Part shown: positions 1 to 6,740 of the stretch, in pieces | How the letters are laid out: the number at the start of each line of letters is the position of its first letter | How positions within the stretch are numbered: position 1 is the first letter of the stretch | NCBI GenBank assembly: GCA_028823075.1 | Contig: JAPKCE010000057.1 | Span: forward strand, 1-9,164 | Reading direction: 5' to 3' | DNA from: Myxococcota bacterium | GTDB taxonomy: Bacteria > Myxococcota > UBA4151 | Length of the DNA: 9,164 nucleotides | Made by a program: the position numbers and the translations under genes | The notes under the pieces: model-generated | The model's input: only the letters and a program-made list of their open reading frames with translations | The model's database searches: none | Told to the model about the DNA's origin: nothing

Positions 1-1
1 T

Positions 2-3000
2 TCAACGCCGCCGACGGCGAGCATCACGCGCGTGCGCTGGCTCATCGACAACCAGACGGCAGTGGCGCTCAATCCCGACGATGGCGTGCATCCGGGCGCC
101 AACTTAGAAGTCACAGTGCAGGCTGCCGACGAGCACAGCAACCTGCGTCAAGTCTGGGCGCAGGTCGATGGCGACGACCCTGCTCCGCCCACCGATAACG
201 ACCGCTGTCCTGGCCTTGAAACGCAAGGCCAGCAGACCTTTAGCCTGCAAGCGCCGATGGGCATTGACGGACAAGCCTTTAATCTCCGCGCCGGCGCCTT
301 CGACGATGTGGGCGCCGGAAGCGACCACAACACCGGGCTTGCCATCGATTTCCCTTTGCAGATCAACGACGATATCTCCCCGAACATCGGCGTTATCGCC
401 GTGCTCAACGCCGCCGGGCAGGCAGTAACCCCCGACCTCTCGGGCACCTTGCGCCTGGCCGTAACCGCCTCGGATACTTTTGGTAAAATCGCTCGTTTGC
501 AGCTGCGTATCGAAGACCAAACGGGAAGCGTGGCGAGCGAGGGCGACGTCGAAATACTGGACCCCTCGGCTACGCAACTTAGCGCCTATGCGAGCCCCAC
601 CGTCTTGCAACTGCCTAACCCAAACGACCGCCGAGCCACCGCCAACTGGAGCGCTCGGGTCACCTTGTGGGACGACGCCTCGCCGCCCAACCCCAGCTCG
701 CTAAGCGTGCCCTTCTTGCCCCGCGACACCCAAACCCCGAACCTCACCCAGGTAGCCGGCGGCGGCTCGATCAACTTGAGCAACGGGCGGGTGGCGAATG
801 TCACCATCAGCGGTAACGATACGGCTCGCTATGTCGCTTCGGTTGGACTCGTGGAGCTACAGGTTGGACAGAGCACGGTGTCGAATCAGGCCGTAAGCAC
901 AAACTTGCCCGCGAACAGTGCCTCGGCGAGCAACGTTGGGGTGAGCATCGCCATCCCGACCACTGCAAAAGAGGCGGTGATATCGGCGCTTCCGAGCATC
1001 GTCGACGATTCGGGAAACGTAACCACGGGCAACCGAGTCAGCTTTAATCTCGTCGATAATGTCCCCCCGATCGGCAGCGCCGTGTTCAACCCGAACATCC
1101 TCGTCCCGGGAGGCCCGGTACGTTTGGAGGTCACGGCCAGTGACATCAATTCGGTGGGTATTGCTCGCATCGCCGTGGCCAACTTGGAGCATGTCACCTG
1201 GACCAGCCAGAGCGTCAGCAACCAAAACTCGATGGTCTTTCTCGGCACCGTCACCGAGAATCCGGGAAACCTTGGTGCGGGCGTCGAATTGATCGCCAGC
1301 GTGACGCTCACCGACCGCGCCGCAGCCGGCAACCAACGGGTGATCACCGCGGCTGCGAACCTGCGCGACGAGGCGGGCCCCATCATCACAGTCACCGAGG
1401 TCAGCGATGGCCCAACCGGCAGTAACGCGACGCTGCGAATTCAAGCCCGAGACATCAGTGGCGTGGTCGCCTCAACCGGCTACACGGTGACCATCGACGG
1501 CTTCAACACCGACGACCAAACGCCCCGCAGTCAAACGGTTAGTTACCTGGCAGGGCAGCGCCTCAGCACGCAAAGTCAGACCTTTATGGTGAGCGTTCCA
1601 GACAGTGCCGAAGAGGGGCAATACACCATCGTGTTTTCAGCCACGGACGGCGAAGGCAATCTTACCCAGTTTACAACAACCGGTAATTTACGACTTAACG
1701 TCGTGGACCAAAGCGGTCCGACAAACTTGATTTTTGTCTCGCTTCCTGACGAACTTGATACCGGTGAGAACAGTTCGATTCGGGTGCGCGCCAGAGACAA
1801 CGCCAGCGGAATCGCAACGCTTCGTTTGCGCGCCCAGGGTGCCGGAATCGATCAAACCTTTAATCACAACTGCAACAGCAACGTTGAGCAATGTACCCAT
1901 ACCTTCAGCCTGCCGATCGGCATCAGCGCGTTACACGGTGATCTGGTCACCTTTACCCTGACCGCCATCGACAACGCCGGCGCCAACAACAGCACTCAAC
2001 TCGGCAACCAGCCGACCCGCGCCATCAACGATGTCGACTCGCCAATTAACGTCGCCATCACCAACCTGGCGCCGGTTCAGGTCAACACCGGAACGACGCT
2101 GAGAATTACCGCTAGCGCTCACGACGAAAGCTCAGGACTGGCTCGCATTGATTTTAGCGTTCCTTGTGGCTCCGCTGCGCCCGTCGTAATCAACGACGCG
2201 CCGCGCCAGCCGATGAACTTCTTTAGCGATTGGCAGATCCCAGAGGACTGCAGCACCGTCGGCTCTCAGAACATCAGCATCAGCGTGCGGGATGTCGCTG
2301 GCAACCCTGTCACCAGCGCCAGCTTGAACTTGAATATCGTCGACGCGGAGCCGCCGACGGTCAGCTTTCTCAACCCACCTTCGAGCATCAATACGGGGCA
2401 AAGTCTCAATATAGACCTGCGCATCAGCGACGCCGGCAGCGGCGCCGCGAGCGTAACGCTGAGCAGCACCTGCGGCAGCATCGACAACGCCGGCAGCCAG
2501 AGCATCAATGGAGCGCCCTCGAGCAGCGACCAGAGCTTTGTTCTCAGCGGTGTTGAAAACTGTCCCCCGGGCAACATCACCCTCAGCGCGGGGGGACAAG
2601 ATGTTGCTGGAAACAGCGCAGTGACCGTAACGCGGGTTCTGACCCTGAATGATACTGTAGCTCCTGAAACAGCTTTGGCGAGTTCGAGCATGACCATCGA
2701 TGTGGGCACCTCGGTGACCCTGACCGCAACGCTGCGCGACCGCAGCAGTGGCCTAATCTCTGCTAGTTTCAGCGTACCCTGCGGCAGTATCGCTGCCGTT
2801 CACCCGCTGGTTTTCAACGGCGAAACCAGTGAACAGATCGTTCAACGCAGTTGGACCATCCCGGCGAATTGCCGAACCCTCGGCTCGCTCAGCGTGACGC
2901 TGACTGCCAGCGACGACTCGGCCGACAGCGCCGACGGCAGCGATTCAATCAGCGTGACTTTGCGCGACCAAACCCTGCCGACCGTTGCCTGGGACAACCC

Positions 3001-5605
3001 GGCAAGCGATGTTAACTTGAGCACCGGCATCTCGCTAAGCGCCGACGCTAGCGATCAATCTTCCGGGATTGCCAGCCTAAGCTTTGCGTTGACGAATAAC
3101 GCCCAGGGCAGTTTTAATCCGACCACCCGAACGCCTGCGGGAGCGCCAACGAACACCAACGAAAATTCATTTTTGACCGTCGACAGCAGTTTGTTGCACG
3201 GCGCTCAAGTCGAAGTCCGGGTGACTGCGCAAGACCTCGCGGGCAACAGCTCAACACTCGATGCAACGACCACGCTTAACGTCATCGACGACGTCTCGCC
3301 GACTGCGATTATTGTGGCTGCGACGCTGGCCGCCGATCGCGATCTAGGGGGCAACCGCTTCGCTGTCGCCGCCGCCGAGGATGTCAGCTTGGAGCTTAGC
3401 GCTACTGACGAAATCTCGGGGTTCGCCACCCTCTGGCTTGCTGTTTCGGCAGGCGACGCCCCCGCGGATGCGGCCGGAAACGGGGTCGTTAATTTCTCAA
3501 CCACAGTCCAATACCATGTGCCCGATGCTTCAGTGGACGGCGCCGAGATCACCCTGACACCGAGCGCCGATGATACCAGCGACGCAGGCGGCTTTGTCGC
3601 GGGTAGCGCCATCGTCTTGGTGGTCGATCGTTCGCCTCCGAACGCCAACGCCACCCTCACGTCGCCGAGCAATGCAAACAGCTTTGGGCAAGCCCAGAGC
3701 TTTGGCTGCCTAGGAGCAGCCGACACGGTGATCAGCGGCGCTTCGGGGGCTACCGATGCGGCTCGCATCAACGTCGCTATCAACCCGCTCCCGGCTGGCT
3801 TCCCGCCGCAAGGGCAGTACGTTACAGTCAACAACCAGACCTGGACGCTCAGCCCAGCCGGCTTCACTTGGGAAAACCAAACCGAGTATACGGTGACGCT
3901 TCGCGCCCAAGATGCGGTGGGCAACCTGCAAATTGTAGGCGCTAGCTTTACACTGCGCGGCGATACCGTCGACGGGACCTGGGCCCCCGTGCCAAGCTTT
4001 AGCAACACTTCCGCCAACGCCCTCTCCGGGCGCGCCAATTACCAACCGGTAATGAGCGACTTTCGCAGCGCAACCAACGGCGGCTCCATGCTGGTCGTCG
4101 GCAGCTTTGATTGCGGTAGCCAAAACGAGCAAGCCGACTCCAGCCCCGAGGCCGCAAACTTTACGATCACCGAAACCAGTACCGTAAGCCTTGGCCAAAA
4201 CTGCGATTGGCAACTGCGCGAGAGTTTCTGTAGCCGCATTCGCAGCGCCAGCGGAACAACCAGCTTTTCCAAGCCGAACGCAGCGCCGATTTTAGCGGGA
4301 AACCAGCAGATAGAGGGAAGCAACGACGCAAGTCCGACCCTGGAGAACTTATGGCCGGCCATGAGCGGGGTTTACAACGACAGTCTCGATGCGAACACCA
4401 ATCAGATCGCCTTCAGTTCGAGCGTCGAATTTGAGGTCTACAACAACGCTGGAGTAGCGATCTGGAACAACGGCGGACTTGCGCTTGGTATCGCCAGTGG
4501 CGGCTCGGCAGCCGCCAACTTCCCCTTCTGGCGGCCACCGAGCAGCGGGGTCAGCGACGGCGATGGGTCAGCTAAACGCGGCGGTAAGGAACTGTTCTGG
4601 TTTGGTCGCGGCAACAACCCCAACCTCAATATTTTGGATCTCGAACGCAATGTCTGGACCGACCTATCCGAAAGCCGAATCGGGGGCGAAGGCCCGGTGA
4701 CCTGGAGCGAAAACGATGACGTGATGATGCTGCCCAGCGGCGAATGGCTGCGCGTCACGGCGAGCGGCACGCATCTCATCGGTGATTACGACGGCGCCAA
4801 CATTACCTGGGATAATCTCGGAACGGTGATCGGTATTCCCAGTTTTCCTGCCTGTTCGAGCGTTCGCCTAAGCACGCTGGGTAGTGGCAGCGGGCGCGCT
4901 CTGCTTTGGTGCAGAAGCTCGGCTCAAATTAGCGTAAACCGGCTGACGACGTACCTGTTGAGCGAGCCAATAGGGATGGTAACTGAATGGACCACCCTGA
5001 ACATCGCCAACAGCAACCTATCAACCGTCGACGAGGATTTCCAAGTCGCACGACTCGGAAGCAGCGACGACTACCGTATTATCCCGACTTCGGGCGGCAA
5101 CGTTGATCCGCTCGGAGCACGCCTCGACCCCGGTGGGTTCACCCCTTCCTGGACCACCGCCCCAACCGGAACCGGACAATCGCTCACCTTGGGAAGCGGC
5201 TGCAGCATCGCTAGCCGAGCAGGAAATTCGAGCTATATTGTCCTCGACGGCGATTCAGATGGTTGGATGGTTAGTGCCGACGCCGACCCTAGCTCCGACA
5301 GCTTTTCAGCCTTGGTCTTACCGGCGGGTTTGAGCGTCAACGGCGCCGGTCAACATTTATCGGCCGGCAGCACCGAACACGGCGTCGTTGCACTATCGTG
5401 GCACAACACCCATGGCCTGAGACCGATCATGTGGATCGCCGCCGAGAGCGCCTTCGCTGCGCCGCCGGACCCGGCTAATGACGAAGAGGCCTTGAGCCAT
5501 GGGCAGTTCTATTCATGGGATCTTCGCTTCACCGACGAAGGCGGCCTAAGCGGACTTTTTGGCGGAGCGGGAAATCGCCAAACCTTCACGATTAGCATCC
5601 CTTAA
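2..5605 (+). CDS. Giant Ig-like repeat surface/secreted protein, 5'-partial
   Basis: The frame is open from the first in-frame codon at position 2, so the true start and any signal peptide lie upstream. The GTG at 32 is only the first start-like codon inside the gene. Residues below are counted from that GTG (1857 residues to the TAA at 5603-5605). Residues 1-1310 are about twelve beta-rich Ig/cadherin-like modules with recurring patterns: an Asp-x3-Pro linker, a strand ending A-x-D followed by SG-I/L, and D-x-AGN before the next linker. Residues 1311-1857 are a different C-terminal region. Cysteines are rare and partly paired, as in extracytoplasmic proteins. I see no LPXTG, autotransporter barrel or type IX sorting domain at the C-terminus. 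Proteins of this kind are usually adhesins or surface-structure proteins. The specific role is unknown. It lies 41 nt upstream of the T3SS genes on the same strand with no visible terminator, so a link to that system is possible but unproven. Confidence 0.88.
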   Translation, partial: STPPTASITRVRWLIDNQTAVALNPDDGVHPGANLEVTVQAADEHSNLRQVWAQVDGDDPAPPTDNDRCPGLETQGQQTFSLQAPMGIDGQAFNLRAGAFDDVGAGSDHNTGLAIDFPLQINDDISPNIGVIAVLNAAGQAVTPDLSGTLRLAVTASDTFGKIARLQLRIEDQTGSVASEGDVEILDPSATQLSAYASPTVLQLPNPNDRRATANWSARVTLWDDASPPNPSSLSVPFLPRDTQTPNLTQVAGGGSINLSNGRVANVTISGNDTARYVASVGLVELQVGQSTVSNQAVSTNLPANSASASNVGVSIAIPTTAKEAVISALPSIVDDSGNVTTGNRVSFNLVDNVPPIGSAVFNPNILVPGGPVRLEVTASDINSVGIARIAVANLEHVTWTSQSVSNQNSMVFLGTVTENPGNLGAGVELIASVTLTDRAAAGNQRVITAAANLRDEAGPIITVTEVSDGPTGSNATLRIQARDISGVVASTGYTVTIDGFNTDDQTPRSQTVSYLAGQRLSTQSQTFMVSVPDSAEEGQYTIVFSATDGEGNLTQFTTTGNLRLNVVDQSGPTNLIFVSLPDELDTGENSSIRVRARDNASGIATLRLRAQGAGIDQTFNHNCNSNVEQCTHTFSLPIGISALHGDLVTFTLTAIDNAGANNSTQLGNQPTRAINDVDSPINVAITNLAPVQVNTGTTLRITASAHDESSGLARIDFSVPCGSAAPVVINDAPRQPMNFFSDWQIPEDCSTVGSQNISISVRDVAGNPVTSASLNLNIVDAEPPTVSFLNPPSSINTGQSLNIDLRISDAGSGAASVTLSSTCGSIDNAGSQSINGAPSSSDQSFVLSGVENCPPGNITLSAGGQDVAGNSAVTVTRVLTLNDTVAPETALASSSMTIDVGTSVTLTATLRDRSSGLISASFSVPCGSIAAVHPLVFNGETSEQIVQRSWTIPANCRTLGSLSVTLTASDDSADSADGSDSISVTLRDQTLPTVAWDNPASDVNLSTGISLSADASDQSSGIASLSFALTNNAQGSFNPTTRTPAGAPTNTNENSFLTVDSSLLHGAQVEVRVTAQDLAGNSSTLDATTTLNVIDDVSPTAIIVAATLAADRDLGGNRFAVAAAEDVSLELSATDEISGFATLWLAVSAGDAPADAAGNGVVNFSTTVQYHVPDASVDGAEITLTPSADDTSDAGGFVAGSAIVLVVDRSPPNANATLTSPSNANSFGQAQSFGCLGAADTVISGASGATDAARINVAINPLPAGFPPQGQYVTVNNQTWTLSPAGFTWENQTEYTVTLRAQDAVGNLQIVGASFTLRGDTVDGTWAPVPSFSNTSANALSGRANYQPVMSDFRSATNGGSMLVVGSFDCGSQNEQADSSPEAANFTITETSTVSLGQNCDWQLRESFCSRIRSASGTTSFSKPNAAPILAGNQQIEGSNDASPTLENLWPAMSGVYNDSLDANTNQIAFSSSVEFEVYNNAGVAIWNNGGLALGIASGGSAAANFPFWRPPSSGVSDGDGSAKRGGKELFWFGRGNNPNLNILDLERNVWTDLSESRIGGEGPVTWSENDDVMMLPSGEWLRVTASGTHLIGDYDGANITWDNLGTVIGIPSFPACSSVRLSTLGSGSGRALLWCRSSAQISVNRLTTYLLSEPIGMVTEWTTLNIANSNLSTVDEDFQVARLGSSDDYRIIPTSGGNVDPLGARLDPGGFTPSWTTAPTGTGQSLTLGSGCSIASRAGNSSYIVLDGDSDGWMVSADADPSSDSFSALVLPAGLSVNGAGQHLSAGSTEHGVVALSWHNTHGLRPIMWIAAESAFAAPPDPANDEEALSHGQFYSWDLRFTDEGGLSGLFGGAGNRQTFTISIP
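32..3961 (+). repeat. About twelve tandem Ig/cadherin-like modules (protein level)
   Basis: Eleven linkers share D-x3-P, with the Asp at residues 113, 232, 342, 446, 559, 667, 771, 874, 979, 1086 and 1199 (counted from the GTG at 32). Spacing between them is 103-119 residues. Examples are DTQTP, DNVPP, DQSGP, DAEPP, DTVAP and DRSPP. Most modules then show a hydrophobic strand, A-x-D and SG-I/L. Several end in D-x-AGN-x, as in DVAGN, DLAGN and DAVGN. The last module (about 1199-1310) is the most diverged. The repeats are diverged at DNA level, so no long nucleotide repeats are visible. The Asp-rich linkers suggest calcium binding as in cadherins, but this is inference. Confidence 0.8.
3962..5602 (+). 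other. C-terminal region of the giant protein, possibly a degenerate beta-propeller
   Basis: Residues about 1311-1857 lack the D-x3-P module pattern. Around residues 1517-1550 the stretch LFWFGRG, then NLNILDLERNVWTDL, resembles a kelch blade (FGG, then a D-L-x-x-N-x-W-x-x-L strand). Later segments repeat the theme loosely, with Trp-ending strands such as ITWDNLG and TEWTTL. A DGDSDGW stretch near 5247-5270 matches a D-x-D-x-DG calcium-loop pattern. Cysteines are scattered (for example NCDW, SFCS, PACSS, LLWC). The fold assignment is weak. No catalytic motif is recognised. Confidence 0.35.
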
Positions 5606-5630
5606 GCCGAATCAGCCGATAATCGCTTGA

Positions 5631-5636
5631 GAGGAG
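5631..5636 (+). promoter_or_regulatory. Ribosome binding site of the sctP-like gene
   Basis: GAGGAG lies 10 nt before the ATG at 5647, in the 41-nt gap after the giant gene. It fixes the start of the SctP-like frame upstream of the in-frame TAG. No terminator hairpin is visible in this gap, so read-through transcription from the giant gene is possible. Confidence 0.7.
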
Positions 5637-5646
5637 CTTTTTAAAG

Positions 5647-5811
5647 ATGTCTGAGATCCGCAACGACCGAGCGCGCAGCGACGCCAAACGCCAAGAAAAA
5701 ACGCGTCAGGATAAAGCTCAAGATACAAAAACGCGTACCGAGACGCGCCAGCGTTTTCAATCGGCAATGAAAAGCTCGAACACCAGCAAGCAAGCGAGCG
5801 AGGGTCAATAG
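5647..5811 (+). CDS. N-terminal 54-residue piece of the SctP-like protein
   Basis: This is what would be made if the TAG at 5809-5811 is obeyed. The start has a good ribosome binding site (GAGGAG, 10-nt spacer). The peptide is hydrophilic, rich in Lys, Arg, Gln, Asp and Thr, with no membrane segment. It opens MSEIRNDRARSDAKRQ and continues the same compositional style seen after the stop. In this family the N-terminus carries the export signal, so the piece alone could not act as a length ruler. It is listed separately because a standard gene caller would report it or miss it. Confidence 0.4.
   Translation: MSEIRNDRARSDAKRQEKTRQDKAQDTKTRTETRQRFQSAMKSSNTSKQASEGQ
5809..5811 (+). other. In-frame amber codon in sctP
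   Basis: The context reads GGT CAA TAG GCG GCC CAG. It lies at the edge of a Gln-rich tract, so a CAG to TAG transition is the simplest origin. All five complete genes or frames in this window end in TAA (four) or TGA (one, the FliO-like gene); none uses TAG as its end. Confidence 0.85.
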
Positions 5812-6033
5812 GCGGCCCAGCAACAGCAAAGTCAACAAGGTCAAAAAACTCAAAAACAACAAGGTAAACAGGTTCAGCGCCAACCCCTGAAGCAAGCAAA
5901 AAAAGACGAAGCCCGTTCCGTACTCGACGTCGCCAGACAACAAGGCGGACAAAAAGGTGCTCAGGCTCGGGGGCTAGCCAATGCCCACCGAGCAGCGAGC
6001 GCTACGGCCAGCGAGCGCCGCGGCGAATCCGAG

Positions 6034-6591
6034 ATGGGACAGAGCCAACTCGAAGGACGAGCGGGACAGAGCCAGGAACGCCAAAAGGTGAGCTCTGAGA
6101 CCCGCCGCCAAGGCGTGGACCGCGGCAGCAAACAGAGTCAGGTCCAAGAAGGTACGCAACGCAGCGAGCGCGGTCGAGAGACCCAAGATGGACGCCAGAC
6201 CCAGAGCCGAGGCTTACGCGCCCAGCGCAGCGTCGCCGGAGCCACAGCCGCTGCTATCGAAGGCGTCGGCGGCATGACCGGGCGCACCGAGGGCAAGCCG
6301 GGAACGGCAGGGGGGCCGCGCATTCCTCAGGCCTTGATCGAAGCCTTAGCGAGGAAAATATTTGTCGGCTTAGGAAAAAATGGCGACGCACAATTCGAGA
6401 TCGAGCTCGGCGGCAGCATGCTCGCCGGGGTGCGCCTACGCATTCAGGCAAAAGACGGAAAGGTCAGCATTTCCATCGGCGGCGACAACGAAGAAGGCGG
6501 CCGAATGCTGGCAGCACACCACACTGAATTAGCGGCCGTTTTTCGCCATAAGAACCTGGATCTCGACGAACTTTCGCTCGACGAGACCTAA
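6034..6591 (+). CDS. C-terminal 185-residue piece of the SctP/FliK-like protein
   Basis: ATG 6034 is the first ATG, GTG or TTG after the TAG, in the same frame. Its upstream sequence has only a poor ribosome binding site, so independent translation looks weak. Residues 1-95 are Gln/Arg/Ser/Gly-rich and disordered. Residues 98-185 carry the FliK/SctP C-terminal substrate-switch domain (PQALIEALARKIF helix, FEIELGG strand, KVSISIGG strand, final helix and NLDLDELSL). If made alone it would have the switch domain without the export signal and ruler. It is more likely the tail of the 5647-6591 gene. Confidence 0.5.
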   Translation: MGQSQLEGRAGQSQERQKVSSETRRQGVDRGSKQSQVQEGTQRSERGRETQDGRQTQSRGLRAQRSVAGATAAAIEGVGGMTGRTEGKPGTAGGPRIPQALIEALARKIFVGLGKNGDAQFEIELGGSMLAGVRLRIQAKDGKVSISIGGDNEEGGRMLAAHHTELAAVFRHKNLDLDELSLDET

Positions 6592-6740
6592 TGCAAGCCC
6601 CCGCGCAGCGCGTCCCAAACCGAAAGCTCCGCGCCGCCCCCAAAGCAAAGCGATAACCTCGGCCCTTTACCATCTGCCCCCACAGCATTAGCGTGCCGCA
6701 GAGCCCGTAGAGCTTACGCGGCAAGGGAGGGCGAACGCCC
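6592..6740 (+). other. Gap between sctP and sctQ
   Basis: These 149 nt hold no convincing gene, promoter or terminator hairpin. A 21-codon frame starts at ATG 6591, overlapping the sctP stop as TAATG, and ends in TAA at 6654-6656. It is short, basic and without a ribosome binding site, so it is probably chance. In the sctQ frame a TAG at 6708-6710 blocks any upstream extension of sctQ. Confidence 0.5.
6725..6730 (+). promoter_or_regulatory. Ribosome binding site of sctQ
   Basis: GGGAGG lies 10 nt before ATG 6741. With the in-frame TAG at 6708 it fixes the sctQ start. Confidence 0.7.

Larger units (their letters stand above)
5647..6591 (+). pseudogene. sctP: SctP/FliK-like needle-length regulator interrupted by an in-frame TAG
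   Basis: Read as one frame this is 314 codons with a single internal stop, TAG at codon 55 (5809-5811), and TAA at 6589-6591. The frame is the same on both sides, so no indel is involved. Codons 1-54 are polar and charged, like a type III export signal region. Codons 56-129 are very Gln/Lys-rich (18 Gln in 74). Codons about 130-225 are disordered and rich in Gln, Arg, Ser and Gly. Codons about 227-314 form a FliK/SctP-type C-terminal domain: an FEIELGGSML strand, VRLRIQAKDGKVSISI, then a helix with HHTELAAVFRHKNLDLDEL. Members of this family measure needle or hook length and switch export specificity through the SctU/FlhB protein. Length and disorder fit the family. The position just before sctQ also fits. 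It may be a true pseudogene, a readthrough gene or a sequencing error; the conserved downstream domain argues against long-standing decay. Confidence 0.7.

Noticed and set aside
32..34. GTG as true start of the giant gene
   Set aside because: The frame is open upstream to position 2, there is no ribosome binding site, and no signal peptide follows. The gene is cut by the window edge.
857..1444. Minus-strand frame of 195 codons
   Set aside because: Antisense shadow of the giant gene, without recognisable features or a start signal.
3205..4038. Minus-strand frame of 277 codons
   Set aside because: It lies antisense inside the giant repeat gene, whose own frame shows clear repeated modules. 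The antisense product has no recognisable domain.
5606..5646. Terminator or promoter between the giant gene and sctP
   Set aside because: I found no stable GC hairpin with a T run and no convincing -35/-10 pair in these 41 nt.
5641..5952. Minus-strand frame of 103 codons with strongly hydrophobic, Leu/Phe-rich product
   Set aside because: It is the antisense of the Gln/Lys-rich sctP tract: reverse complements of CAA, AAG and AAA read as Leu and Phe. No ribosome binding site or family resemblance.
6591..6656. 21-codon frame starting in TAATG overlap with the sctP stop
   Set aside because: Too short, no ribosome binding site, basic and featureless product. Possible coupling peptide, but not supportable.
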